DNA from: Flavobacteriales bacterium 33_180_T64
Lineage (GTDB): Bacteria > Bacteroidota > Bacteroidia > Flavobacteriales > Flavobacteriaceae
Length of the DNA: 64,000 nt
NCBI GenBank assembly: GCA_002162685.1
Contig: MAAQ01000012.1
Location: 62,001 to 126,000, forward strand
Direction: 5' to 3'
Part shown: positions 18,654 to 25,188 of the stretch, piece by piece
Numbering within the stretch: position 1 is the first letter of the stretch
Layout of the letters: each line of letters begins with the position of its first letter
Position numbers and translations under genes: made by a program
The notes under the pieces: model-generated
What the model was told of the DNA's origin: nothing
Database searches by the model: none
What the model saw: the letters and a program-made list of their open reading frames with translations, nothing else

Positions 18654-19154
18654 CTATGTTCTCTTTTTTCGTTTTCTATTAGAGCTTTTAGAATAAAACA
18701 CTTCCAACTCTTCTAAATCAATTTGATTATCTTGATTGGTATCAATCTCTTTAAATTTCAATAGTAATTGGCGTTTATTTTTCGCTGCAACTTCTAATTC
18801 ATTTAATTTCCCGTCTCCATCATCATCAACCATTTTAATTATTTTTTTAGCAGACACCTTTTTAGGTTTTCTATTATTTAATGACACTTTTAATTCGTCT
18901 AAATCAATAAACTCGTCTGCATTTGTATCAATCTCATTAAAGTTTTTAGCTATTTTCCCTCGTTTATCGTTTAAAGCTTCTTCCCTATCAATCTTATCGT
19001 CATTATTGACATCTAATAATGATAATATTTTAGAGGCATCTGGCTTCTCTCTTTTAGCTGGTCTACCACCTTGTCCTTCTGGTTGAGCAAAAAGACAAAA
19101 ACTCATTAGTATTGAAACCATTGTAATTATAAGTTTTACATTATCTCTATTCAT
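18654..19154 (-). CDS. exported four-EF-hand calcium-binding protein
   Basis: A 166-residue protein with a signal peptide (cleavage likely after Ala23) and four EF-hand loops. They are at residues 48-59 (DVNNDDKIDREE), 76-87 (DTNADEFIDLDE), 110-121 (DDDGDGKLNELE) and 138-149 (DTNQDNQIDLEE). Each keeps the oxygen-ligand pattern D-x-[DN]-x-[DN] with a Glu or Asp at position 12. The C-terminus is strongly basic (SNRKRKKRT). The expected location is the periplasm or outside the cell. It has its own ECF-type promoter 22 nt before the start and is transcribed with the YHYH/EF-hand gene. Calcium binding is inferred from the motif only. Confidence 0.9.
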   Translation of the reverse strand: MNRDNVKLIITMVSILMSFCLFAQPEGQGGRPAKREKPDASKILSLLDVNNDDKIDREEALNDKRGKIAKNFNEIDTNADEFIDLDELKVSLNNRKPKKVSAKKIIKMVDDDGDGKLNELEVAAKNKRQLLLKFKEIDTNQDNQIDLEELEVFYSKSSNRKRKKRT

Positions 19155-19176
19155 CTTATTATGTTTTAGTTTATTT

Positions 19177-19206
19177 TTTAGATGTCATCTTAAGAGAAAA
19201 CTTGTG
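19177..19206 (-). promoter_or_regulatory. ECF sigma promoter of the EF-hand/YHYH pair
   Basis: CACAAGTTT (19206-19198), a 12-nt spacer, ACATCTAAA (19185-19177) on the minus strand, 22 nt before the ATG at 19154. It sits just downstream of the terminator at 19228-19254, so it restarts transcription for this pair. Confidence 0.85.
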
Positions 19207-19227
19207 AGCTCTAATGTTAATTAAATC

Positions 19228-19254
19228 AAAAAAAAAAACCTCTTAATAAAGAGG
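19228..19254 (-). terminator. strong terminator inside the sigma locus
   Basis: On the minus strand CCTCTT (19254-19249), loop TATT, AAGAGG (19244-19239), then eleven T (19238-19228). It lies 10 nt after the Spy/CpxP-like gene and separates the sigma-anti-sigma transcript from the EF-hand/YHYH transcript. Confidence 0.88.
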
Positions 19255-19263
19255 CTTAATATA

Positions 19264-19764
19264 TTAATGCATAGGAGGCGGTCTGTCTCCATGTGATTCT
19301 CTATCTGGAGACGATGAATTAGGGCGTCTACGTGCTTTTCGACGTAATGCTTCTCTAACAATGTGCTCAAACTTTGCTTTTTGATTTTCAGTACAAATAT
19401 TTTGAATGGCTCTAAAATGATAAAACGTTTCTAATTCTTTTTCTTGTTCAATTTCCCCTATCTGACTTGTAATAGAATCTAATTGAGAAGTCATAATAGT
19501 TTCGTTTGAAATTTTATTAAACAAAACATCTTTTAATACTTTTTGACGGTCTAAAATATCTCGTATTCTTTTATGATGAGCAGCTTCTAAGGCCTCTAGC
19601 TTTAATTTCTGTACATCATCAAATTTTAATTCTTTAACAATAAAATTATCTTGCCTTCCTTTTGGTCCTTTATGGCTTGACTTTCCTAAATAATTAAACA
19701 AGAAAAAACCATTAACTATAATTAGAAAAATCAATAAAATATATAAGGGTATATTTTTTTTCAT
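19264..19764 (-). CDS. Spy/CpxP-like membrane-anchored periplasmic protein
   Basis: A 166-residue protein with an N-terminal membrane segment (IPLYILLIFLIIVNGFFLFNYL) that may be an uncleaved anchor. A charged, helical region (about 38-140) with IRDILDRQKVLKDVLFNKIS and ENQKAKFEHIVREALRRK follows, then a Pro/Arg/Ser/His-rich tail. This is the layout of Spy/CpxP and heavy-metal-resistance (CnrX-like) proteins, which sense or buffer damage in the periplasm. It is the third gene of the second sigma operon, 12 nt after the anti-sigma-like gene, the same position as the CpxP-like gene of the first sigma operon. A role in controlling the sigma factor is inference. Confidence 0.65.
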   Translation of the reverse strand: MKKNIPLYILLIFLIIVNGFFLFNYLGKSSHKGPKGRQDNFIVKELKFDDVQKLKLEALEAAHHKRIRDILDRQKVLKDVLFNKISNETIMTSQLDSITSQIGEIEQEKELETFYHFRAIQNICTENQKAKFEHIVREALRRKARRRPNSSSPDRESHGDRPPPMH

Positions 19765-19776
19765 AAGGCTTAAATT

Positions 19777-20091
19777 TTAATTAAATATAGATTGATATTC
19801 TACAGTAGACAAATGATAGGTTTGAGCAAATTCATCAATATCATCATTGGCTCCATTGGAGTCTAATTGAGTTATTGCAAACACGTTTAAAGCTACAATA
19901 ACTATCAAAGTTACTAATTGATGTTGTGGTGTAAACCATGGCCAAATTGCTGCTCGTCTTTCTTCTTTTCTCGCAAATAAACGTTGCATCGTTTTATCTT
20001 TAAAAAAAGGAGAGGTATTTATTACATTAATAGAGTCAACACTATCTAAAGTCGCGTCAATTTTATCTTGTATGTCCTTATTTGTTTTCAT
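19777..20091 (-). CDS. probable small anti-sigma factor
   Basis: A 104-residue protein with a charged N-terminal part (about 1-57), one membrane segment (about 58-76, LVTLIVIVALNVFAITQL) and a short acidic tail. The N-terminus would be cytoplasmic. It contains NTSPFFKDKTMQRLFARKEERR, a pattern seen in flavobacterial small proteins encoded after ECF sigma genes. Position directly downstream of the sigma gene (39 nt) and topology suggest that it is the anti-sigma factor. No zinc-binding motif is visible. A weak sigma-type promoter overlaps the end of the sigma gene and could give it extra expression. Confidence 0.6.
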   Translation of the reverse strand: MKTNKDIQDKIDATLDSVDSINVINTSPFFKDKTMQRLFARKEERRAAIWPWFTPQHQLVTLIVIVALNVFAITQLDSNGANDDIDEFAQTYHLSTVEYQSIFN

Positions 20092-20100
20092 ATCTATATA

Positions 20101-20130
20101 TTTGGATGCAATACTTTTTAAAAACTTGCG
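20101..20130 (-). promoter_or_regulatory. degenerate ECF-type promoter before the anti-sigma gene
   Basis: On the minus strand CGCAAGTTT (20130-20122), a 12-nt spacer, GCATCCAAA (20109-20101): 15 of 18 positions match the three exact promoters, with the same spacing. It abuts the sigma stop codon, and the -10 lies only 9 nt before the anti-sigma start, so a transcript would be nearly leaderless. Confidence 0.4.
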
Positions 20131-20709
20131 TTACTTATTCTTCTTATAAAAATTTTCAAGCGTTTTTTGTAAATTTTTCTTTGCTCTAAACATTAATGAT
20201 TCTACCGAAGACAAACTTTTTTTTGTAATTTCACTTATCTCTTGATAGCTTTTTCCATCAATTTTATGCAACGTAAACACAAGTCGTTGCGCTTCGGGCA
20301 AACCATTAATTGCAAGAAAAAGTGTTTCACTCTTCTCTTTATTTTCTAAAATAATCCCTGGATGATTCATTTCAGTGAAATAATTAGTTCGATCAATTTC
20401 AAAATCTCGCCTAGTAAGTGATTGCATAAAAGCAAAACGTTTCTTTGTGTTTTTTTTCCTAATAAACTCCAAGCACTTATTTGTTGTAATTCTATATATC
20501 CAAGTCGATAATTTCGACTCGCCTTTAAATTTAGTTATAGATTTAAACACTTCAACAAAAACATCTTGCGCAAGATCCTCAGCATCCTCTTTATTAGGTA
20601 CGAAAGACAAACATGTAGCGTACACTTTATGTTGAAAGTCATCTAATAATTTACTATAAGATGCTCTACTTTGACTTTTTAATTGTTCTATAAATTCTGT
20701 TTCTGTCAA
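20131..20709 (-). CDS. ECF-type RNA polymerase sigma factor (second copy)
   Basis: A 192-residue sigma-70 family protein with regions 2 and 4 only. Region 2 contains DFQHKVYATCLSF and NKEDAEDLAQDVFVEVFKSITKFKGESKLSTWIYRITTNKCLEF. Region 4 contains LPEAQRLVFTLHKIDGKSYQEISEITKKSLSSVESLMFRAKKNLQK. The start codon is TTG at 20709, since no in-frame ATG occurs before region 2 is over. An exact copy of the locus promoter element lies 30 nt upstream, so the sigma factor very probably activates its own operon. The presumed targets are its anti-sigma factor, the Spy-like protein, and the EF-hand and YHYH proteins. Confidence 0.94.
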   Translation of the reverse strand: MTETEFIEQLKSQSRASYSKLLDDFQHKVYATCLSFVPNKEDAEDLAQDVFVEVFKSITKFKGESKLSTWIYRITTNKCLEFIRKKNTKKRFAFMQSLTRRDFEIDRTNYFTEMNHPGIILENKEKSETLFLAINGLPEAQRLVFTLHKIDGKSYQEISEITKKSLSSVESLMFRAKKNLQKTLENFYKKNK

Positions 20710-20739
20710 AAAAGGATGATTATATTCTGCTTAATTAAG

Positions 20740-20769
20740 TTTAGATGTTATTCCGAAAAAAAACTTGTG
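20740..20769 (-). promoter_or_regulatory. autoregulatory ECF sigma promoter
   Basis: CACAAGTTT (20769-20761), a 12-nt spacer, ACATCTAAA (20748-20740) on the minus strand, 30 nt before the TTG start of the sigma gene. Confidence 0.85.
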
Positions 20770-20835
20770 AAAATTATTATTATTTTCAAAAGATAACACT
20801 TTAGAATAAACCCTTCAATTTCTAAACTTTTAGCG

Positions 20836-20843
20836 TACCTTTG
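20836..20843 (+). promoter_or_regulatory. -7 element TACCTTTG before the rsmB-like gene
   Basis: TACCTTTG matches TAnnTTTG exactly and ends 18 nt before the ATG at 20862. A convincing -33 TTG was not found. Confidence 0.55.
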
Positions 20844-20861
20844 CTTGCTTAATTTTTTACA

Positions 20862-22076
20862 ATGCGCTTACATAGAAACTTATGCTTTTCAGTAATAGAC
20901 GGATTAACACTCATCTTTAATGAAGGCAAATATGCCGACAAAGTAATTCAACAGCTCTTAAGACGTGACAAACGTTGGGGAAGTCGTGATCGTGCTTTTG
21001 TTGCTGAAACCACATACGACATTGTTCGATGGAAACGTCTTTACGCAGAAATTGCTGAAGTTAAAGCTCCTTATGACAGGGATAATCTTTGGCGAATATT
21101 TGCGGTTTGGGCAACTTTAAGAGGCATCAAATTACCTGATTGGAAATATTTTGAAAACACACCACAACGTAAAATAAAAGGACGTTTTGATGAATTATCT
21201 CAAACTAGAAAATTTAAAGAAGCTATTCCTGATTGGTTAGACGAATTGGGTGCTAGTGAATTAGGTGAGTCTTTATGGTCAAAAGAAATTGCGGCCTTAA
21301 ATGTGCAAGCTGATGTTATTTTAAGAGTAAATACACTTAAGACAACAAAAGACAAATTGCAATCACTATTGTTTGATGACAATATAGAAACCGAAAGTAT
21401 TAAAGGTCACACAAATGCCCTTAAACTTAAGGAACGAGCAAACGTTTTTCAAACTGAAGCTTTTAAAAACGGCTTTTTTGAAGTCCAAGATGCATCCTCT
21501 CAGTTAGTAGCAGAATTTTTAGACGTAAAGCCAGGAATGAGAGTTGTAGACACTTGTGCTGGAGCTGGTGGAAAAACGCTTCATATTGCCTCTTTAATGG
21601 AAAATAAAGGTCAGATTATTGCTTTAGATATTTATGCAAATAAATTACATGAACTTAAACGTAGAGCAAAACGTAATGGCGCTTTTAATATCGAAACAAG
21701 ACCAATAGAATCTACTAAAGTTGTAAAGAAATTATATGATAAAGCAGACCGCGTTTTAATTGATGCACCTTGCTCTGGGTTAGGGGTCTTAAGACGTAAT
21801 CCTGATGCTAAATGGAAATTACAACCCGAATTTATTGATACTATTAAAAAAACGCAGCAGGATATTTTACAACAATACTCTAGAATTGTAAAACCTGGTG
21901 GACAATTAGTTTATGCAACCTGTTCTATTCTTCCTTCAGAAAACAAAAAACAAGTTGACATTTTTTTAACATCAGATCAAGGAAAAGAATTTACTTTTAT
22001 TAAAGATAAAAGCGTATTGTCACACAAATCTGGATATGACGGATTTTATATGGCATTACTCGAAAAGAAAAATTAA
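20862..22076 (+). CDS. RsmB/RsmF-type rRNA cytosine-C5 methyltransferase
   Basis: A 404-residue SAM-dependent RNA m5C methyltransferase. The N-terminal third resembles the NusB-like/N-terminal region of RsmB (DKRWGSRDRAFVAETTYDIVRWKRL). The catalytic domain has the SAM-binding motif VVDTCAGAGGKTLHIA. It also has both cysteines of the family: Cys304 in the IDAPCSGLG block and Cys354 in ATCSILPSEN. One forms the covalent adduct with cytosine and the other helps release. 16S rRNA is the likely substrate. The gene precedes the secreted endonuclease by 3 nt and is probably cotranscribed with it. Confidence 0.92.
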   Translation: MRLHRNLCFSVIDGLTLIFNEGKYADKVIQQLLRRDKRWGSRDRAFVAETTYDIVRWKRLYAEIAEVKAPYDRDNLWRIFAVWATLRGIKLPDWKYFENTPQRKIKGRFDELSQTRKFKEAIPDWLDELGASELGESLWSKEIAALNVQADVILRVNTLKTTKDKLQSLLFDDNIETESIKGHTNALKLKERANVFQTEAFKNGFFEVQDASSQLVAEFLDVKPGMRVVDTCAGAGGKTLHIASLMENKGQIIALDIYANKLHELKRRAKRNGAFNIETRPIESTKVVKKLYDKADRVLIDAPCSGLGVLRRNPDAKWKLQPEFIDTIKKTQQDILQQYSRIVKPGGQLVYATCSILPSENKKQVDIFLTSDQGKEFTFIKDKSVLSHKSGYDGFYMALLEKKN

Positions 22077-22079
22077 ATT

Positions 22080-23888
22080 ATGAAAAACATTTACCCCTTA
22101 TTATTTTTACTTTTTACAATTAGTGCTTCGGCCCAAATACCAGGAAATTATTATGATGGTATAACTACTGAAACAGGCTTCACGTTAAAAACAGCATTAA
22201 AAAATTTAATTGATAATCATAGCACACGTAGTTATAATCAACTTTATGATGGTGCTGGTATTAGTGGGTCTCAAGGTTACCTAGATACACATACAGATAA
22301 TGTTGTTGAACCTGGCTATGAAAATGACAATAGCATTTTAGATATGTATTCTGAAAATCCTAATGGAACAGATCCTTACAATTACACACATGGTAATATG
22401 CAATGTGGTAATCAAAATTCGGAAGGCGATTGTTACAATAGAGAACATATAATACCGCAATCTTCATTTGGAAGTAACTTCCCAATGCAAAGTGATATCC
22501 ATCATGTGATTCCTACAGATGGTCGTGTTAATAATTTTAGAGGTAATCTTCCTTTTGGTAATGTTGCATCTCAAAACTGGACCTCTCTAAACGGATCACA
22601 AAGAGGATCTAGCGCAATGGCAGGTTATACTGGAACTGTTTTTGAACCTATTGATGAATTTAAAGGTGATATCGCAAGAGCACTCCTTTATTTTGCAACT
22701 AGATATGAAAATACAGTTGATGGGTATACGAGTTTCGCTATGTTTAATGGTACTGAAGATCAAGTATTTTTTCCTTGGGCTATTGATGTCTTACTAGATT
22801 GGCATAACAATGTAGATCCTGTAGACCAACGCGAACGTGATAGAAATGATGAAGCTTATAATTTTCAAGGTAATGCTAACCCTTTTGTAGATCATCCAGA
22901 ATATGCAGATCTTATTTGGAACCCAGTTTCTGATACTGAAAACCCAACTGCTCCTACAAATTTAATAGCTTCTAATCCTACCGATAATACAATCGATTTA
23001 ACTTGGACAGCTTCTACAGATAACATTGCAGTTACCTCATATGATATTTATGTGGATAACGTGAATACTTATAATACCAGTGCAACATTCTTTACTGCAA
23101 CAGGATTAACAGCAAACACAAATTACTGCTTTACCGTAAAAGCTCTAGATGCTGCTGGAAATGAATCAGGTTTTAGTAATCAAGATTGCGAAATGACGAC
23201 TAATAATGGTTCTGGAAGTTCAACGTGTGCTTCTGAAACTTTTGAGAATATTCCCGCTAATTCTGGATCCTATTCAGTAAGAGCTTGGACTGGAGATAAC
23301 GGACTTACATGGAATGCTACAGATGCAAGAACTGACCAAACATTAAATAGTAGAGCAATAACGATTAGAAATGGAAATATGACCTCACCAACAACTACAG
23401 GTGGAATTGGTAGTTTAACTGTAACTACGCAGCTTGTATTTACGGGTTCTGCAGGAACTTTTGATGTTAAGGTAAATGGTAATTCTGTAGGCTCAATTCC
23501 TTATGATACGACACCACAAACAACAACAATCAACAATATTAATATTGAAGATAATGTAACTGTTGTATTTGATACAAATAGTAGCACCTCCAATAGAGTA
23601 AGATTTGATGATTTATCATGGACTTGCTACACCTCTTTAAGTACTGATGATTTTCATCTCCAATCAGTAAAAATATACCCTAATCCAGTAAATGGTGATG
23701 AAGTTACAATTCTATCTAATCAAGATATTTCAGTTGAAGTCTATGATATATTAGGTAAAAAAGTAAAAGTTCAAAATATATCTTCTAACCAAAATAAACT
23801 TAATATTTCTGGATTATCGAAAGGTGTTTACCTAGTGAAGTTAAATTCTTCAACAGGAACAATTACAAAGAAATTTATTAAACAATAA
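22080..23888 (+). CDS. secreted endonuclease I with FN3 domain and T9SS tail
   Basis: A 602-residue secreted nuclease. The signal peptide (ending in SASAQ) is followed by an endonuclease I domain (about 20-280) with the His-Me finger motif NREHIIPQSSFGS, then DIHHVIPTDGRVNNFRGNLPFG. A fibronectin type III domain follows (about 292-375, PTAPTNLIASNPTDNTIDLTWT), then a beta-rich domain (about 385-520). The type A T9SS C-terminal domain starts near KIYPNPVNGDEV and ends KGVYLVKLNSSTGTITKKF. Export is therefore through the outer membrane by type IX secretion. The expected role is degradation of extracellular DNA or RNA for nutrients. The gene is unusual only in being linked to an rRNA methyltransferase. 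Confidence 0.93.
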   Translation: MKNIYPLLFLLFTISASAQIPGNYYDGITTETGFTLKTALKNLIDNHSTRSYNQLYDGAGISGSQGYLDTHTDNVVEPGYENDNSILDMYSENPNGTDPYNYTHGNMQCGNQNSEGDCYNREHIIPQSSFGSNFPMQSDIHHVIPTDGRVNNFRGNLPFGNVASQNWTSLNGSQRGSSAMAGYTGTVFEPIDEFKGDIARALLYFATRYENTVDGYTSFAMFNGTEDQVFFPWAIDVLLDWHNNVDPVDQRERDRNDEAYNFQGNANPFVDHPEYADLIWNPVSDTENPTAPTNLIASNPTDNTIDLTWTASTDNIAVTSYDIYVDNVNTYNTSATFFTATGLTANTNYCFTVKALDAAGNESGFSNQDCEMTTNNGSGSSTCASETFENIPANSGSYSVRAWTGDNGLTWNATDARTDQTLNSRAITIRNGNMTSPTTTGGIGSLTVTTQLVFTGSAGTFDVKVNGNSVGSIPYDTTPQTTTINNINIEDNVTVVFDTNSSTSNRVRFDDLSWTCYTSLSTDDFHLQSVKIYPNPVNGDEVTILSNQDISVEVYDILGKKVKVQNISSNQNKLNISGLSKGVYLVKLNSSTGTITKKFIKQ

Positions 23889-23905
23889 TGTTTACTTTAA
23901 AACAT

Positions 23906-23936
23906 AAAAAAAGCGATTCATGGAGTCGCTTTTTTT
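23906..23936. terminator. terminator between convergent genes
   Basis: An 11-bp stem, 23906-23916 (A-run plus GCGA) and 23926-23936 (TCGC plus T-run), with a 9-nt loop. It serves the endonuclease gene on the plus strand and the bestrophin gene on the minus strand, whose stop codon starts right next to it. Confidence 0.85.
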
Positions 23937-23937
23937 A

Positions 23938-25041
23938 TTACATGACAATATCATTTTTCCATTCATAAGGTTCAGGAATATCCGTATCGTCAATTAATTG
24001 TCTGATATCTATTTCAATACTTCTGCTTAAATCTGTAATTGGCACATCATTAGGTCCGCCCTCAAATGGATTTTCAGTGTTCTCTCCAATGACTTCCATA
24101 GTATGAAAAACCCAAGACAACAAAGTACTAAAAGGAATAGAAAACCACACAAAATGTCTTGCTATGAATTCTTGTACTTGATGCATCATGTTAGTACGAA
24201 TTTCATGCTTATCTAACTCATCTAAAACACGATCTCCAATAACTTCAAAACCTTCCATCACACCATAAGGTAACAAGAGAATAAAACTCCATACAAACAA
24301 ATAATTCAATGTGGCATACTGTCTAGGATAAGGAAAATTCTTAATACGTTCAGATTTACCCTGTAAAGTATAAAACTCTACTAAAACATTAGCCATCTCC
24401 ATGTGTCTAAAATCCTCTATCAATCCTTGTTCCATCAATTCTTTTAGACGTCTTGATTGAATTCCTAATAACTGAGAAGCCTGATTTCCTTTAGCAAAAA
24501 CTTCTTTATATTCTTTATCAGAGATATAAGGTTTAATAGCCTCTTTAACAGGAGTAACATCTTCGCAAACTAAATATTGACTTTCTCTAAATTCTAAATT
24601 AGATTTCGTATTTTTTAAATGCATCTCCCAAGGTCTCTCAGTACGCATTTGGTAGCGCAAAGCTGTTAACCAAGCAACATGTCTATGCACTAATTCTCGC
24701 TTTATATTTTGTAACTCTTCTTCAGGTATATGTTGCTTAACATGTGTATTTGTTATAAAATCTTTAACCATAATAGTCCAAGAACGAGATGTATTAACTA
24801 TACCTCCCCAAATTTTGCGTGCTTCCCATAATCTATCATAGGATGCATTATTTTTAAAACTGACTAAAAAAGCAACAGCTGTACCTAAAACACCCATTGG
24901 CAACCATGGGATATGTAACCATTTCCAGCGCATTAAATCAAATAAAACAACAGGAATAGTAGCTAAAATAAAAAATAAAAAAATGTGACGTCGCGTCCAT
25001 TTAATAACACCTTTTACAGGAAATATGCGTCTTGTATACAT
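23938..25041 (-). CDS. bestrophin-family anion channel
   Basis: A 367-residue inner membrane protein of the bestrophin family. The N-terminal region has the conserved stretch FLVSFKNNASYDRLWEARKIWGGIVN, the hallmark of bacterial homologues, following two membrane segments. A long helical cytoplasmic part and two more membrane segments (YLFVWSFILLLPYG and WFSIPFSTLLSWVFHTMEVIG) complete it. The last ends in GENTENPFEGGPNDVPI, the conserved calcium-clasp-like region of animal bestrophins. Bacterial members form pentameric ion channels. It is monocistronic and converges on the endonuclease gene. Confidence 0.9.
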   Translation of the reverse strand: MYTRRIFPVKGVIKWTRRHIFLFFILATIPVVLFDLMRWKWLHIPWLPMGVLGTAVAFLVSFKNNASYDRLWEARKIWGGIVNTSRSWTIMVKDFITNTHVKQHIPEEELQNIKRELVHRHVAWLTALRYQMRTERPWEMHLKNTKSNLEFRESQYLVCEDVTPVKEAIKPYISDKEYKEVFAKGNQASQLLGIQSRRLKELMEQGLIEDFRHMEMANVLVEFYTLQGKSERIKNFPYPRQYATLNYLFVWSFILLLPYGVMEGFEVIGDRVLDELDKHEIRTNMMHQVQEFIARHFVWFSIPFSTLLSWVFHTMEVIGENTENPFEGGPNDVPITDLSRSIEIDIRQLIDDTDIPEPYEWKNDIVM

Positions 25042-25148
25042 AAAATTAATTTAAAGAATTTTAAAAATAAAGAATTCTTTGTGAATTATTTAGTGAATAA
25101 CTAAAAATTTAAGATTAAAAATTAATCGATTATAAGTTTGAAATCATT

Positions 25149-25156
25149 TAAATTTG
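25149..25156 (+). promoter_or_regulatory. -7 element TAAATTTG before purL
   Basis: Exact TAnnTTTG match, 32 nt before the ATG at 25189. It lies inside a possible upstream extension of the coding frame from TTG 25138, which argues that this extension is not translated. Confidence 0.5.
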
Positions 25157-25188
25157 TCCCTTTAAAAAACAACCCAAAATACAATATA

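Noticed and set aside
17447-20769. Possibility that the CACAAGTTT / ACATCTAAA pairs are operators or a dispersed repeat
   Set aside because: Fixed 12-nt spacing, same orientation and 22-31 nt distance to starts in all exact copies fit promoters better; no longer repeat flanks them.
25138-25188. Upstream TTG start for purL
   Set aside because: The -7 element TAAATTTG lies after it, and MIHFFGNQ at 25189 is the usual N-terminus.
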